This document shows, piece by piece, positions 48,950-61,172 of a DNA stretch of 64,000 nucleotides; position 1 is the stretch's first letter; each line of letters opens with the position of its first letter. The stretch comes from Closterium sp. Naga37s-1. Taxonomy: Eukaryota; Streptophyta; Zygnematophyceae; Desmidiales; Closteriaceae. The DNA is taken from NCBI GenBank assembly GCA_947471745.1, contig CANJKZ010000008.1, forward strand, positions 2,892,001 to 2,956,000, given 5' to 3'. Both the position numbers and the translations under genes were made by a program. The notes beneath the pieces were generated by a model. That model ran no database searches and was not told the origin of the DNA. It saw nothing but the letters and a program-made list of their open reading frames with translations.

Positions 48950-49520
48950 GCTCCAACCCCCTCAGCAGCTCCAGTCCCAGCAGCTCCAGTACCTCCACTA
49001 CGAGCACCTCTAGGACCAGCGGCTCTAGCAGCTCCAGCACCAGCACCTCCAGCAGCTCCAGCAGCACCGCCAGCAGCAGCAGTGCCTCCAGCAGCTCCAG
49101 CAGCAGCAGCACCTCCAGCAGCTCCAGCAGCACCAGCACCAGCAGCACCTCCAGCAGCTCCAGCAGCACCAGCACCAGCAGCACCTCCAGCAGCGCCAGC
49201 AGCACCGCCAGCAGCAGCAGCACCTCCAGCAGCTCCAGCAGCACCAGTACCAGCAGCAACTCCAGCAGCGCCAGTAGCACCGCCAGCAGCAGCAGCACCT
49301 CCAGCAGCTCCAGTACCAGCACCTCCAGCAGCTCCAGCAGCACCGCCAGCAGCAGCAGTGCCTCCAGCAGCTCCAGCACCAGCAGCACCTCCAGCAGCTC
49401 CAGCAGCACCAGCACCAGCAGCACCTCCAGCAGCTCCAGCAGCACCAGCACCAGCAGCAGCTCCAGCAGCGCCAGCAGCACCGCCAGCAGCAGCAGCACC
49501 TCCAGCACCAGGGTCCGCGA
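48950..49520. repeat. GCAGCTCCAGCAGCACC-type coding repeat in element C
   Basis: Short repeats of CCAGCAGCACCTCCAGCAGC encoding (on the minus strand) an Ala/Gly tract between integrase and reverse transcriptase. Elements B, D and G carry shorter versions in the same place. Confidence 0.85.
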
Positions 49521-52500
49521 CACTAGGAGCGCCACTCCGGAGACTGCAGCGCCGAGCGTACCACTCTCGGAGCCGCTGGGGAGAGGGCGGCTCCCGCCTA
49601 GGAGGGGAAGCACGAGCACCAGCTCCAGCAGCACCCCTAGCTCCAGAAGTACCCCTCCTGAGGCTGCAGTACTGTAAGTACCACTCACGCAGCTGCTGTG
49701 AAGAGAGAGCGCCTCCAGGTGTAGCACGCTCAGTCGCAGCACCCTCTGGCTCAGTACCCTCAGACGTAGCACTCCCAGGCTCAGCACCCCTAGACTCAGC
49801 ACCCCCAGACTCAGCACCCCCAGGCTCAGCACCCCCAGACTCCGCAACCCCAGGCTCCACACCCCCAGGCTCCGCACCCCCAGGCTCCGCACGCTCAGGC
49901 TCAGCACCCCTAGCAGGACGAGAGTCGACAGCTACCTCGACAGGCTCAACCGGGTCTACCTGGGACACACCTGAGGGAGCGGCACCCTGAGGGGGGAGGG
50001 GGTCTACCACAGCAGCACCTGGCGCGAGGAAGAGAGGCGGGGGGGGAGCGGGGCAGTGCGGTAGGGGAAGAGGCGGTAGTAGGGCACCGACTCGTCAAAA
50101 GTGACGTCCTGAGAGGGCAGGACACGGCGCGAGGTGGCGTGGTAAAACTGCCAACCAGACGCGTCCAGGACAAAGCCAAGGAAGACACAAGGAACAGCGC
50201 GGGAGGAGAGCTTGTCCGCGGACGTATCGCGGACAAAAGCACGAGATCCCCAGACCCGGAAACGCGACGCATCGCCAACCTTCCCCGTCCACAGCAGTGT
50301 GGGCGAGGTCTCCGGCAAGGAGACACGGGGCCAGAGGTTGAGCTGATGCGCGGCGTACCGGACCGCAAACGGCCACAAAAAGTGGGGGGCAGCCGCATGG
50401 ATCAAAGAGGTACGAGCGACCTCCATGACCAAGCCAATGCGCCGCTCAGCAACCCCATTCTGCTGTGGAGAGGCCGGAAGCGTGAACGACTGCTCAATGC
50501 CCTCCCCCTGACAGAAGGCCCTCAAGAGGTCGGAGGAAAACTCCCCACCTCTGTCAGAGTGCAGACGCAGGACAGGAAAGTCCGAGTGGAACCTCTCGCT
50601 GAGCTGGAGACGGGCAGTGTGGATCCAAGGGATCAAAACATCAGGGACTTCACCCTTGGTGCGCAAGGGGAAGACCGTGGTGTAGCGCGAGTAGTCGTCA
50701 ACAACTATCAAGAAGTACCTCTCGTGACCCTGTCCACGGACGCGGGCTGGGTCCCACACGTCCATGTGGAGCGTCTGCAAGGGAGCAGTCGTCGGGGGAA
50801 ACGAGGAGGAGTGAGGAGCGGCGCGCTGCCGCCCCTCGACACAGGGAAGACAGGGAGGAGCAGGCGAGGGTGGGAGGGGAGGGAGAACCCTGGGAAGACC
50901 AGAGACAAGGTACCGGGAGTGCATGCCACGAAGGCGCTGCACTGACGGGTGACCAAGGCGGTGGTGCCAGAGGACGGTCTCGTGCGCCAAGGAGCGACAC
51001 GAGCAGGGGGCAGACAGCTGACCTGACGCAGACGCAGACGCAGCTACCTGAGGGGACTCAGTGGTCAGTGTGTACAGGTCCGACCCCGGCTGCCGAGTGA
51101 AGGTAGCCAGGTGGCGACCCGTCCGAGCACACGTGCAGTGTGTCACGCGCTCGTAGGCAGGGGTGAACTGGTGGACACCCCCGTCCTGGAGCGCACGACC
51201 CGCCACCAAGTTCGTAGAGAACGAGGGGAGGTAGAGACCTGACAGTGTGCCCGACGGGACTGCAGGACAAGGGAGGACAGTGGAGGAGGTCGCAATGACC
51301 GGACCCCCAGAGGGGTCAGCGAGGGAGACTGCAACCGGCCGAGCAAGCTGCTCAAGGGCAGTGCGGTCACGGAAGAAACAGCGGGAAGCACCTGAGTCCA
51401 GTGTGAAGGTGTGCAGTGCCTCAGTAGACGCAGTACCAGAGGGCGCAGACTCACGATTACCTAGAGCAGCAGCCTCACCAGCACCTGGGGAAACAGACAC
51501 ACTAGCACCTAGAGCGGCAGCCTCACCAGTACCTAGAGCAGCAGACTGGATACCGGGGTCAGGCGGCACACACAGGTGACAGGCTCCCTCGGCACTAGCA
51601 GACAATGCATACATTGCAGTGAGAATAGCATCATAGGCAAGAGCAAAGATATCTACCCGCTGTCCAAGCAGCTCCACCCAGTCGGGGAGCTCAGCGTCGT
51701 CGCCAAACTCTGTACGCCAAGCGTCAGTCAGACGGGCGAAGCAGTGGGACTCTGTGTGACCACGCGTCCCGCAAGGCTGACCAGTCCGGGCACCCGTGCT
51801 AATAACGTACGGCAGCGAGCAGTACTCAGCGACCCTCTACTCTGAGCGTACCACTCACGAAGCTGCTGGGGCGAAAGAGACTCGCGCGGACGACTCTGCT
51901 GCTGCACCGGGCCACTACAAGAAGTTCCCGAACTACCCACTCCAGGACGACTCCCACTACGGCCACCCTGACAACCCCAACTGGCGTACCACTCACGAAG
52001 CTGCTGGGGCGTGAGGGACACACGCGGACGGCCGTGGAGCTGCATCTGGCCACGCCAGGAGCAGCAGTAGCAGCAGTAGCGGCAGGAACAACAGTAGCAG
52101 CAGGAGCAGTAAAAGCAGTAGCAGCAGTAGCAGCAGGAGCCCTAAAAGCAGTAGTAGCAGTAGCAGTGCGGGCAGGGCAGTGCTCCCCAGTGGTAGGAAG
52201 GGCAGGCGCAAGACGGCGGCGACAGCAGGGCCGCTACAGCTGTAGGGCGGGGCCGGGCCGCGGCAGGGAGCTCCGCGGCATCTGCTGCAGGGCGGGGCCG
52301 GGCCGCGACGGCAGCTGCTCCAGGGGCCTGGGGCGGCTCCTGCAGTGGCGGCTGCTCCAGGTGGCCAGGGGCGGCCGCTGCAGGGGCGGCTGCTCCAGGT
52401 TCCAGGGGCGGCTGTAGGTGCGGCTGCTCCAGGGGCCAGGGGCGGCTGCTGCAGTGTCGGCTGGTCCAGGGGCCAGGGACGGCCGTCCCAAGGGCGGGCG

Positions 52501-52539
52501 CGGGGTAGGGCAGGGCGCCGCGGCGAGCAGAGGCGACCC

Positions 52540-52800
52540 CGCGCGGGTCCCAGTGGCGACGCGCGGGTCGCTCGGGGGCGTCGCGACGAGGTAGGGGCGA
52601 CGCGCGCGGGTCCCGGTGGCGACGCGCGGGTCGCGCGGGGGCGTCGCGTCGAGGCAGGGGCGACGCGCGCGGGTCCCGGTGGCGACGCGCGGGGCGCGCG
52701 GGGGCGTCGCGTCGAGGCTGTGGCGACGCGCGTGGGCCCGCAGAAGCGCCGCGACGAGGCGAGGGCGACGCGCGGGTCCCGCAGGGTCGTCGCGACGAGT
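52540..52800. repeat. 63-bp GC-rich minisatellite in the leader of element C
   Basis: About four copies of a unit containing GGGGCGTCGCG...GGCGACGCGCG...GGTCCCGGTGG. It is followed at 52960-53080 by CGCTAGGAAGGGCGCACGA repeats. Confidence 0.85.
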
Positions 52801-53310
52801 CAGGAGCGACGCGTCGCGGGGTCCAGGGGCCGCGCCTCGGGGTCCAGGTGCGGTTGCGCGGGTGCAGAGGAGGCCCGCGCGCGGCCTGCAGGGCAGGGCG
52901 GCAGGGTGGCGCTCGAGAGCGCGAGTAGGTAGGCGCTCGAGGGCGCGGGTAGGGGCGCACTACGGCGCTAGGAAGGGCGCTCGACAACGCTAGGAAGGGC
53001 GCACGACGGCGCTAGGAAGGGCGCTCGACGGCGCTAGGAAGGGCGCACGACGGCGCTAGGAAGGGCGCTCGACGGCGCGAGGTACTATCAGACACTGTCG
53101 CGCAAGGGCGCGGCGGAACGGTGGGCCCTAACCAACGTCGGTCCTAGGTCGTGACCTAGGCGTCGGATACCATGTTAGAATGTTGAACTGAACGAGAATG
53201 TGTGAAACTAGGCAGCAGGGTGATACAAGTAGGAAACCCTAGCAATGTTGTACCCCCTAAGGCTAAACCCACTATAGCCTACACAATAGGAACATGTATA
53301 ATATTTGACA

Positions 53311-53805
53311 GGCTGCTGCAGGTGCGGGCTGCTCCAGGGGCGGCTGCTGCAGTGGCGGGCGGCTCCAGGGGCGGCCGCTGCAGGTGTAAGGTAGGAGGGA
53401 GGGGGGGGGGAGGAGCGCGCCCCCCAGGGCGCCCCGATGGGCGACGAGAAAGGGAGCCGCGCGGGCCCCCAGGGCCGCCGCGACGGGCGACGGGAAGGGC
53501 GCCGCGCGGGCCCCCCGGAGCGCCACGTCGGGCGACGGGAGGGGACCGCGCGCGGGCCCCCGTGGTCGCCACGACGGGCGACGGGAGGGGAGGCCGCGCG
53601 GGCCCCCGAGAGCGCCTCGACGGGCGACGGGAGGGGACCGCGCGCGGGCCCCCGTGGTCGCCACGACGGGCGACGGGAGGGGAGGCCGCGCGGGCCCCCG
53701 AGAGCGCCTCGACGGGCGACAGGAGGGGACCGCGCGCGGGCCCCCGTGGTCGCCACGACGGGCGACGGGAGGGGAGGCCGCGCGGGCCCCCGAGAGTGCC
53801 TCGCC
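53311..53805. repeat. Element H remnant and 60-bp GC minisatellite
   Basis: 53311-53395 continues the GC-rich sequence found left of 46249. From 53440 to 53805 a unit of about 60 bp (GACGGGCGACGGGAGGGG then GCCGCGCGGGCCCCCGAGAG or CCGCGCGCGGGCCCCCGTGG) is repeated about six times, alternating between two versions. It ends exactly where copia integrase sequence of element D begins. Confidence 0.85.
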
Positions 53806-56800
53806 TACACTGCGTTGGACGGGGAAGGTTGGCGATGCGTCGGTGTTCTGGGTCTGGGGCTCTCGTGCCTTTGTCCGCGATACGTCCGCGGACAAGCTCT
53901 CCTCCCACGCCATTCCCTGCGTCTTCCTTGGCTTTCCCCCTGACGCGCCTGGCTGGCAGTTTTACCACCCCACCTCGCGCCGTGTCCTGCCCTCTCAGGA
54001 CGTCACGTTTGACGAGTCGGTTCCCTTTTACCGTCTCTTCCCCTACCGCACTGCCCCTCTCCCCCCCCCGCCACTCTTCCTCGCACCAGGTCCTCCTCCG
54101 GTAGACCCCCTCCCCCCTCAGGGTCCTGCTCCCTCAGGTGTGTCTCACGTAGACCCTGTTGAGCCTGTCGAGGTCGCTGTCGACTCTGGTGCTGCTGGGG
54201 GTGGTGCTGCTAGGGGTGCTGCGTCTGGGGGTGCTGAGCCTGAGCGTGCGGAGCCGGGGGGTGCTGAGCCTGAGCGTGCGGAGCCTAGGGGTGCTGAGCT
54301 TGGGGGTGATGCGCCTGAGCGTGCTATGCCTGGAGGTACTTTGTCTGCTGGATGTTCTCCGGGTGCCTCGTCACGGCGGGAGTCTCTCTCCCCACCGCAG
54401 CTGCGCGAGTGGTTTGCTCGGCGCTAGAGCCTTCGGAGTGGGGCTGCTAGAGCTGGGGGGCCTGCCGCTGGAGGCCCTGGAGCTGGAGGCACTAGAGCTG
54501 CTGATCCTGGAGGTGCCAGAGGTGTTGGAGCTGCTGGTCCTGGAGGTGCTGGAGGTAGTGGAGGTTCTCCGGGTGCCTCGTCACAGTGGGAGCCTCTCTC
54601 TCCACCGCAGCTGCGCGAGTGGTTTGCTCAGCGCTAGAGTCTTCAGAGTGGCGCTGCTGGAGCTGGGGGGGCTGCCGCTAGAGGCCCTGGAGCTGGAGGT
54701 GCTGGAGCTGCTGGTCCCGGAGGTGCTCGTACTCGAGGTACTGGAGCTGCTGGAGCCGGTGGTACTGCAGGCGCTGGAGCTGGAGACCTTGGAGCTGGAG
54801 GAGCTGGCGCTAGAGGTAGCAGAGTTGCCGGAGCTGCTGGTCCTGGAGGTGCTGGAGGTGGTGGAGCCGCTGGTCCCGGAGGTGCTTGTACTGGAGGTGC
54901 TGGAGCTGCTGGAGCTGGTGGTGCTGCAGGCGTTGGAGCCGGAGGTACTGGAGCTGCTGGAGCTGGTGGTGCTGCAGGCGTTGGAGTTGGAGTCCCTGGA
55001 GCTGGAGACCCGGGAGCTGGAGGTGCTGGCCCTGGGGGTGCTTGTGCTGTCGGTGCTGGTTCTGGAGGCACTTTGCGGCCGCGACCGTACTTCGTTCCAC
55101 TGCTTCAGCATGTTCTTGGTCTCCCGTCTTCTTCTGGCCTTACTCCTCCCTTACTGTGTCCACCGCCTGACCAGTCGCAGTCGCAGTTACAGCCAGCCTC
55201 CCCACTGCCTGCTCCTTCTCCTTACACTAAGCAGACAGGAGGTCTTGCAGAGAGTCGTGGGCCTGTGTCTCGTCCTGCCTCACCTGTTCGCGCTGTTCGC
55301 ACTGGTCGTCGTGTTCCGCGTCAGCGTCCTCCTCCTGTCCCCGGCACGCACCATATGGCACTTCGTCCTTCCTCTGTTCCACAGCGTGTCCCCCTGCCGT
55401 CTCCTCCTGCGTCCTCTCTTGCTGACGGCCCGGACCCTGAGTCCGACTTACTTCGTGCTGCTAGTCCTATTGTCACACGTCTTCTGGCCACTGTCGTCAC
55501 TGACCCTTCGTTTGAGTCCACTGCTGCGTCTGCCCTAGTTGCTGAGCTTGTTGACTTTGCTGCCGCATCTCGTCTCGACTACTCCGCTAGTCTTGTTGCT
55601 GAGTCTGCGTCTGACTGTCCTCAGCCTGTCGGGGGTGAGTGTGCCCTTGGCACGGACGTCCTTGAGGACAGGCAGGAGGACTTTGAGTGTTTTGCAGCTG
55701 CTGTACCTCATCTCATGTCCATGCTGACTGCCCCTGAGGGAAACCCGGATGCACCAGACATCCCGACCCCGCGCTCTTACGCAGAGGCGATTACGGGTCC
55801 CTACTCCTCTCAGTGGCAGACAGCCATGGACGCAGAGATGGCATTGTGGAAGTCCACAAACACTTACGTCGACGCAGTTCCCCCTCCTGGGGCGAACATA
55901 GTCGATGGCATGTGGATTTTCAGGGTGAAGCGGCCGCCGGGTTCTCCGCCTGCCTTCAAGGCGCGTTACGTTGCACGAGGCTTCAGTCAGCGACAGGGAG
56001 TTGACTTATTCCATACCTTCTCCCCTACCCCGAAGATGACCACTCTTCGGGTGCTGCTGCACGTCACCGCTCAGCGTGACTACGAGCTTTAGTCTCTTGA
56101 CTTCAGCACAGCTTTCTTACAGGGCAGCCTGCACGAGGAGATCTGGCTGCGCCGCCCACCTGGCTTCAATGGGTCGTTTCCTGCAGGTACCCAGTGGATC
56201 CTCCGGCGGCCAGTCTACGGTCTCCGCCAGGCGCCTCGCGAGTGGCACGACACACTGAGGACGACGCTTGCGGCTCTTGGGTTTGCTCCTTCGACTGCTG
56301 ACCCGTCGCTGTTTTCTACGCACCGACACTTCGCTGCCGCCGTTCTACATCCTCGTCTACGTCGACGTTTGGTCCTGGACACTGCTGACAATGAGGGACT
56401 GGCCCTAGTGAAGTCGGAGCTGCAGAAGAGACACACGTGCACAGACCTGGGTGAGCTGCGCAGATATCTTGGCTTGTAGATCACCCGGGACAGAGCACGG
56501 CGCACCATTACCTTGACTCAGTCACACATGGTGCAGCAGGTCCTTCAGCGCTTCGACTTCCAGTACTCCTCGCCACAGTCCACTCCTCTGCCTACCGGTC
56601 ACTCGCTCTCAGCTCCACCTTCGGACGAGTCCGTAGAGCGGAGTGGCCCGTATCCAGAGCTTGTGGGCTGCTTCATGTACCTGATGACCTGCACTCGACC
56701 TGACCTAGCCTACCCTCTTAGCATCCTGGCACGCTACGTTGCGCCCGGGAGACACCGACCAGAGCACTGGAAGGCCGCTAAGAGGGTGTTGCGCTACTTG

Positions 56801-57701
56801 TGCAGTACGTCGGGCATGGGGCTCGTGCTTGGAGGACGGGGTCGAGTTGTCCTCACTGGACACGCAGACGCGTCTTGGGTTGACGACTTGGCTACGCAGC
56901 GGTCGTCTCAGGGTTACTCTCTCAGCCTTGGCTCCGGCTCTGTTTCTTGGCGGTCTACCCGCTCTTCTTCTGGTCTCAGTTTCCAGTTGTGAGGCTGAGA
57001 TCTACGCAGGGGCCATGGCTGCACAGGAGTTACGCTGGCTCACCTACCTGCTGACCGACTTGGGAGAGCCGCCTCGTTCTCCTCCAGTTCTGTACGTCGA
57101 CAACAAGGCCATGATTGCCTTGTGTCAGGAGCACAGACTGGAGCACAGAACGAAGCACATTGCTCTGCTCTACTTCCTTGCTCGAGAGTTGCAGCAGCGT
57201 GGTCAGCTTCGTCTTGTTTACGTGGCCTCTCAGGCCAACACTGCTGATATCTTCACCAAGACACTTCAGCCTTGTGATCATCAGCGTTTCTGTACTGTTC
57301 TAGGCCTTGTGCCTACTTGGCCTCACTTGCTCACTTCCTGACTTTGTTTGTACTGTGATCTATATACTTATACCTGCATGTTTACACCTGCTAAGTTGTG
57401 ATCACTGTACTGCTTGTTCTCCTTTATATATAACTCTGCATGTGAACTGGCCTTGTGTCCATTTGCTTGTGCTCAGAATGCGTGGTGACTTCGTGATCCA
57501 CCCTGAGCTTGCTTTGCTTTTCTTGACCGTCTTGTGACCTCTTGTTCTCCCCCACTTTGCCTATGGGGGTGTGTCAAACTTATATGCTGCTTATTGTGTA
57601 GGCTGTAGTGGGGTATCCCATATGGGGTACAACCCAATTAGGGTTTCCTACTTGTACCCACCTTGCTGCTAGTTCATTCATTCCTCTTCGTACTTCTGAC
57701 A
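53806..57701 (+). mobile_element. Ty1/copia element D, 5'-truncated
   Basis: Begins inside the integrase C-terminal region (GKVGDASVFWVWGSRAFVRD on the plus strand). It continues through Gly/Ala/Leu-coding repeats, reverse transcriptase (55.8-56.7 kb), RNase H (56.8-57.3 kb), the conserved 3' non-coding region and LTR 57572-57701. Its LTR is nearly identical to the one at 309-438. It carries several breaks and has lost its 5' half. Confidence 0.9.
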
Positions 57702-57828
57702 CGCGTAGGCGGCACCCAGACTTACAGTTGTAATGTACAGAAGCACCGCGCTGCAGGCATGTGCGACAGGCCATGGGCGGTAGTGCGCCCCGGGGAGCGT
57801 TCCTTCCATCGCTGCCCACAGCCGCTCG
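57702..57828 (+). repeat. Host-derived 127-bp segment shared with 21815-21955
   Basis: CGCGTAGGC...CACCC...TGTACAGAAGCACCGC...CATGGGCGGTAG...GAGCGTTCCTTCC...GCTGCCCACAGCCG is about 80% identical to 21815-21955. It is the only host-like sequence in the right-hand nest. Confidence 0.8.
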
Positions 57829-58499
57829 GAAACCTGCTCACCTACCTGCTCACCGACTTGGGAGAGCCGCCTCGTTCTCCTCCAGTTCTGTACGTCGACA
57901 ACAAGGCCATGATTGCCTTGTGTAAGGAGCATAGACTGGAGCACAGAACGAAGCACATCGCTCTGCGCTACTTCCTTGCTCGAGAGTTGCAGCAGCGTGG
58001 TCAGCTTCGTCTTGCTTACGTGGCCTCTCGGGCCAAGACTGCTGATATCTTCACCAAGGCACTTCAGCCTTGTGATCATCAGCGTTTCTGTACTGTTTTA
58101 GGCCTTGTGCCTACTTGGCCTCACTTGCTCACTTCTTGACTTTGCTTGTACTGTGATCTATATGCATATACCTGCATGCTTACACTTGCTAGGTTTTGAT
58201 CACTATACTGCTTGTTCTCCATTATATAACTCTGCATGTGAACTGGCCTTGTGGCCATTTGCTTGTGCTCAGAATGTGTGGTGACTTTGTGATCCACCGT
58301 GAGCTTGCTTTGCTTTTCTTGACTGGTCTTGTGACCTCTTGTTCTCCCCCACTTTGCCTATGGGGGTGTGTCAAACTCATGTGTTGCATGTTGTGTAGGC
58401 TGTAGTGGGGTAGCCCATATTGGGTACTACCCAATTTAGGGTTAGTACTTGTACCCATCCTGCTACTAGTTCATTTCATCCTCGCTTAGTATTCTGGCA
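57829..58499 (+). mobile_element. 3' fragment of another copia element (RNase H end, 3' region, LTR)
   Basis: Encodes the last part of RNase H (YLLTDLGEPPRSPPVLYVDN), then the conserved 3' non-coding region, polypurine tract and LTR 58369-58499 (131 bp). It is a fragment only. Confidence 0.85.
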
Positions 58500-58611
58500 G
58501 CTAGCCTAGCTAGGAGGGAACCTCAGGTGAGCGAGGTTGGGTGCAAGTTTGGCAAAGGGAAAGGCCGAAGGCAACGCGAGGAGCCTCGGCATCGTGACAG
58601 CCTCGGCATGG
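58500..58611. other. Short unassigned spacer
   Basis: Contains GCCTCGGCAT direct repeats and nothing recognised. Confidence 0.4.
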
Positions 58612-59497
58612 TGACGCGAACTACCCGATACACGACCGCGAGATGCTGGCGATCGTGCACGCATTCAAGGTGTGGCGGTGCTACCTGGCAGGAGCTGACG
58701 TGACAGTACGGATAGACCATCGTGCACTACAGTACCTTCGCGCCCAACCGAACCTCAATCCACAAGAGATTCGCTGGTTGGACTATATGGAGTCCAACTT
58801 CCACAACACCGTTACGTACAAAAGAGGAGCATCGAATATCGCCAATGTACTCACCCGCCCTACTGCCCAACTTCACGCCATCCTACTCGCCCAAACCAAC
58901 CCACTGTTAACAGGCCTATTCACCCACGGATACCGCACCGACCCATTTTTCACGACCGGAAATTCACAGCAACTGGCAGAAGCAAAGGGAGTCTATTACG
59001 TAAAGACAGGCACCAACCGCATCTGGGTACCCGCGTACTTACTACTGAGAGAACTGCTACTGCAGGAGGCACACGACGGGGTTACCTCGGGTCACTTCGC
59101 GGTAGAAAAAACGCGACAGCAACTGCAGCGGTATTACTACTGGCCGGAGCTGTTGACCGACGTACAGCACCACGTGGGCTCGTGTCCTACGTGTCAAGTG
59201 ATGAAGAGCTCGCGAAAAAGAAAGGCGGGTCAGATGCAGCCGATTCCACCGCCCGAGCGCGCCTGGCAGCAGGTTACCATGGATTTCGTCACGGGGTTAC
59301 CTTCAAACCCTATCAGTAACGACGCGGAAATGGTCGTCGTTGACAGACTGACGAAAATGGCTCACTTCGCTGCGTGCAGGAAATCGATCTCAGCCAAAGA
59401 AACCGCTCGCATGTTCATCGCAACCGTCGTTCAACTGCACGGGATACCAGCCGCGATAATCAGTGACCGCGACACAAAGTTTACCAGCAACTTCTAG
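58612..59497 (+). mobile_element. Ty3/gypsy fragment (RNase H end and integrase)
   Basis: Encodes NYPIHDREMLAIVHAFKVWR (RNase H), DHRALQYLRAQPNLNPQEIRW, then an integrase zinc finger (H...H in AHDGVTSGHFAVEKT, C..C in CPTCQV) and the catalytic start (TMDFVTGLP, IISDRDTKFTS). RNase H before integrase marks Ty3/gypsy, of chromovirus type. It is truncated at both ends, and the copia LTR at 59504 follows immediately. Confidence 0.9.
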
Positions 59498-59503
59498 AAT
59501 AAC

Positions 59504-61172
59504 TGTTAGAATAAGCAGGCAGGAATGAATGAACTATGAATGAGTTGGGTACAAGTAGTAACCCTAAAGTGTTGTACCCCTTGTAGGCTAACCCACTATA
59601 GCCTAGAGAGAACACAAACATACAGTTTGACACACCCCCATAGGCTAAGTGGGAGAGAGAAAACACAACAGACGCTCACAAGACCAGTCAAGCAAGAGAA
59701 CAAGCAAAGCAAAGCTCAGGGTGGATCTCAAGATCACCACGCATTCTGAGCACAAGCAAGCGGCCACAAGGCCAGTTCACATGCAGAGTTATAATAGCAA
59801 GGCAGTACACTGATCACAACCTAGCAAGAGTAAACAAGCAGGCATAAAGATATATATTAGTGTACAACAAGAGCAAGTCAAGCAACCAGCAGGTGAGGCA
59901 GAGTGGGCACAAGCCCAAGAGCTGTGCAGAAACGCTGATGATCACCAGACCCAAGGGCCTTGGTGAAGACATCACCAGTGTTGGCCCGAGATGCCACATA
60001 AGCAATGCGCAGCTGACCACGCTGCTGCAGCTCACGCGCAAGGAAGTAGCGAAGAGCAATGTGCTTCGTTCTGTGCTCCACTCTCTGCTCGCGACACAAG
60101 GCAAGCATTGCCTTGTTGTTGACGTACAGAACTGGAGGAGAACGAGGCCGCTCCCCCAAGTCGGTCAGCAGGTAGGTCAGCCAGCGTAGCTCCTGTGCAG
60201 CCATGGCCCCAGCGTAGATCTTGGCCTCGCAGCTGGAGCCAAGCACAGAAGAAGAACAAGTGGACCTCCACGAGACAGAACCAGAGCCAAGACTGAAGGT
60301 GTAACCCTGTGACGAACGCTGAGCCGCCTGGTCGTCGGCCCAAGAAGCGTCAGAGTGTCCTGTGAGTACCAGTGAACCCTGTCCTCCAAGCACGAGCCCC
60401 ATGCCCGACGTACTGCACAAGTAACGCAGTACCCTCTTCGCAGCATCAAAGTGCACCTTTCGGTGTCTACCGGGTGCCACGTAGCGAGCCAGGAGGCTGA
60501 GAGGGTACGCGAGGTCAGGTCGTGTGCACGTCATCAGGTACATGAGGCAACCACAAGCTCTGGGTACGGACCACTCGGCTCTACGGACTCGTCCGAAGGT
60601 GGAGCTGAGAGCGAGTGGCCGGTAGACAGAGGAGTGGGCTGTGGCGAGGACCACGAGAAGCCGAAGCGCTGAAGGACCTGGTGCACCATGTGTGACTGAG
60701 TCAGGGTGATGGTGCGCCGTGCTCTGTCCCGGGAGATCTGCAAGCCAAGATAGCTCCGCAGCTCACCCAGGTCAGTGCAGGTGTGTCTCTCCTGCAGCTC
60801 CGCCTTCACTAGGGCCAATGCCTCAGTGTCAGCAGTCGCAAAAACCAAGTCGTCGACGTACACGAGGATGTAGAAGGGCGGCAGAGTAGTGTCGGTGCGT
60901 AGAAACAGTGATGGGTCAGCAGTCGAAGGAGCAAACCCAAGAGCCGCAAGTGTCGTCCTCAGTGTGTCGTGCCACTCGCGGGGCGCTTCACGCTGGCCGT
61001 ACACTGGTCGCCGTAGGCTCCACTGGGTACCCTCAGGAAACGACCCAGTGAAGCCCTCTGGACGGCGCAACCAGATGGCCTCGTGAAGGCTACCTTGTAG
61101 GAAAGCTGTCGAGAAGTCGAGGGAGTGCAGCTCGTAGTCGCGCTGTGCTGAAACGTGCAGCAACACCCGAAG
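59504..61172 (-). mobile_element. Copia element F, 3' part (LTR, RNase H, reverse transcriptase)
   Basis: LTR 59504-59632 (129 bp), polypurine and 3' region, RNase H (59.9-60.4 kb) and part of the reverse transcriptase (60.5-61.17 kb). At 61173 it is interrupted by the LTR of element G, so the older element is split and its remainder would lie beyond the window. It shows a few breaks. Confidence 0.85.

Larger units (their letters stand above)
46249..53310 (-). mobile_element. Ty1/copia retroelement C, near complete, very young
   Basis: LTRs 46249-46387 and 53173-53310 (about 138 bp) differ at two positions. The host site GGCTG is repeated at 46244-46248 and 53311-53315. Domains on the minus strand: leader with 63-bp GC repeats (52.5-52.8 kb), LREWY modules (51.7-52.05 kb), protease DSG (about 51.4 kb), integrase (50.2-51.1 kb), a long Ala/Gly low-complexity region (48.9-49.5 kb), reverse transcriptase (47.4-48.2 kb) and RNase H (46.8-47.2 kb). 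It carries only a few breaks. It is inserted in leader-like sequence of element H. Confidence 0.95.
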
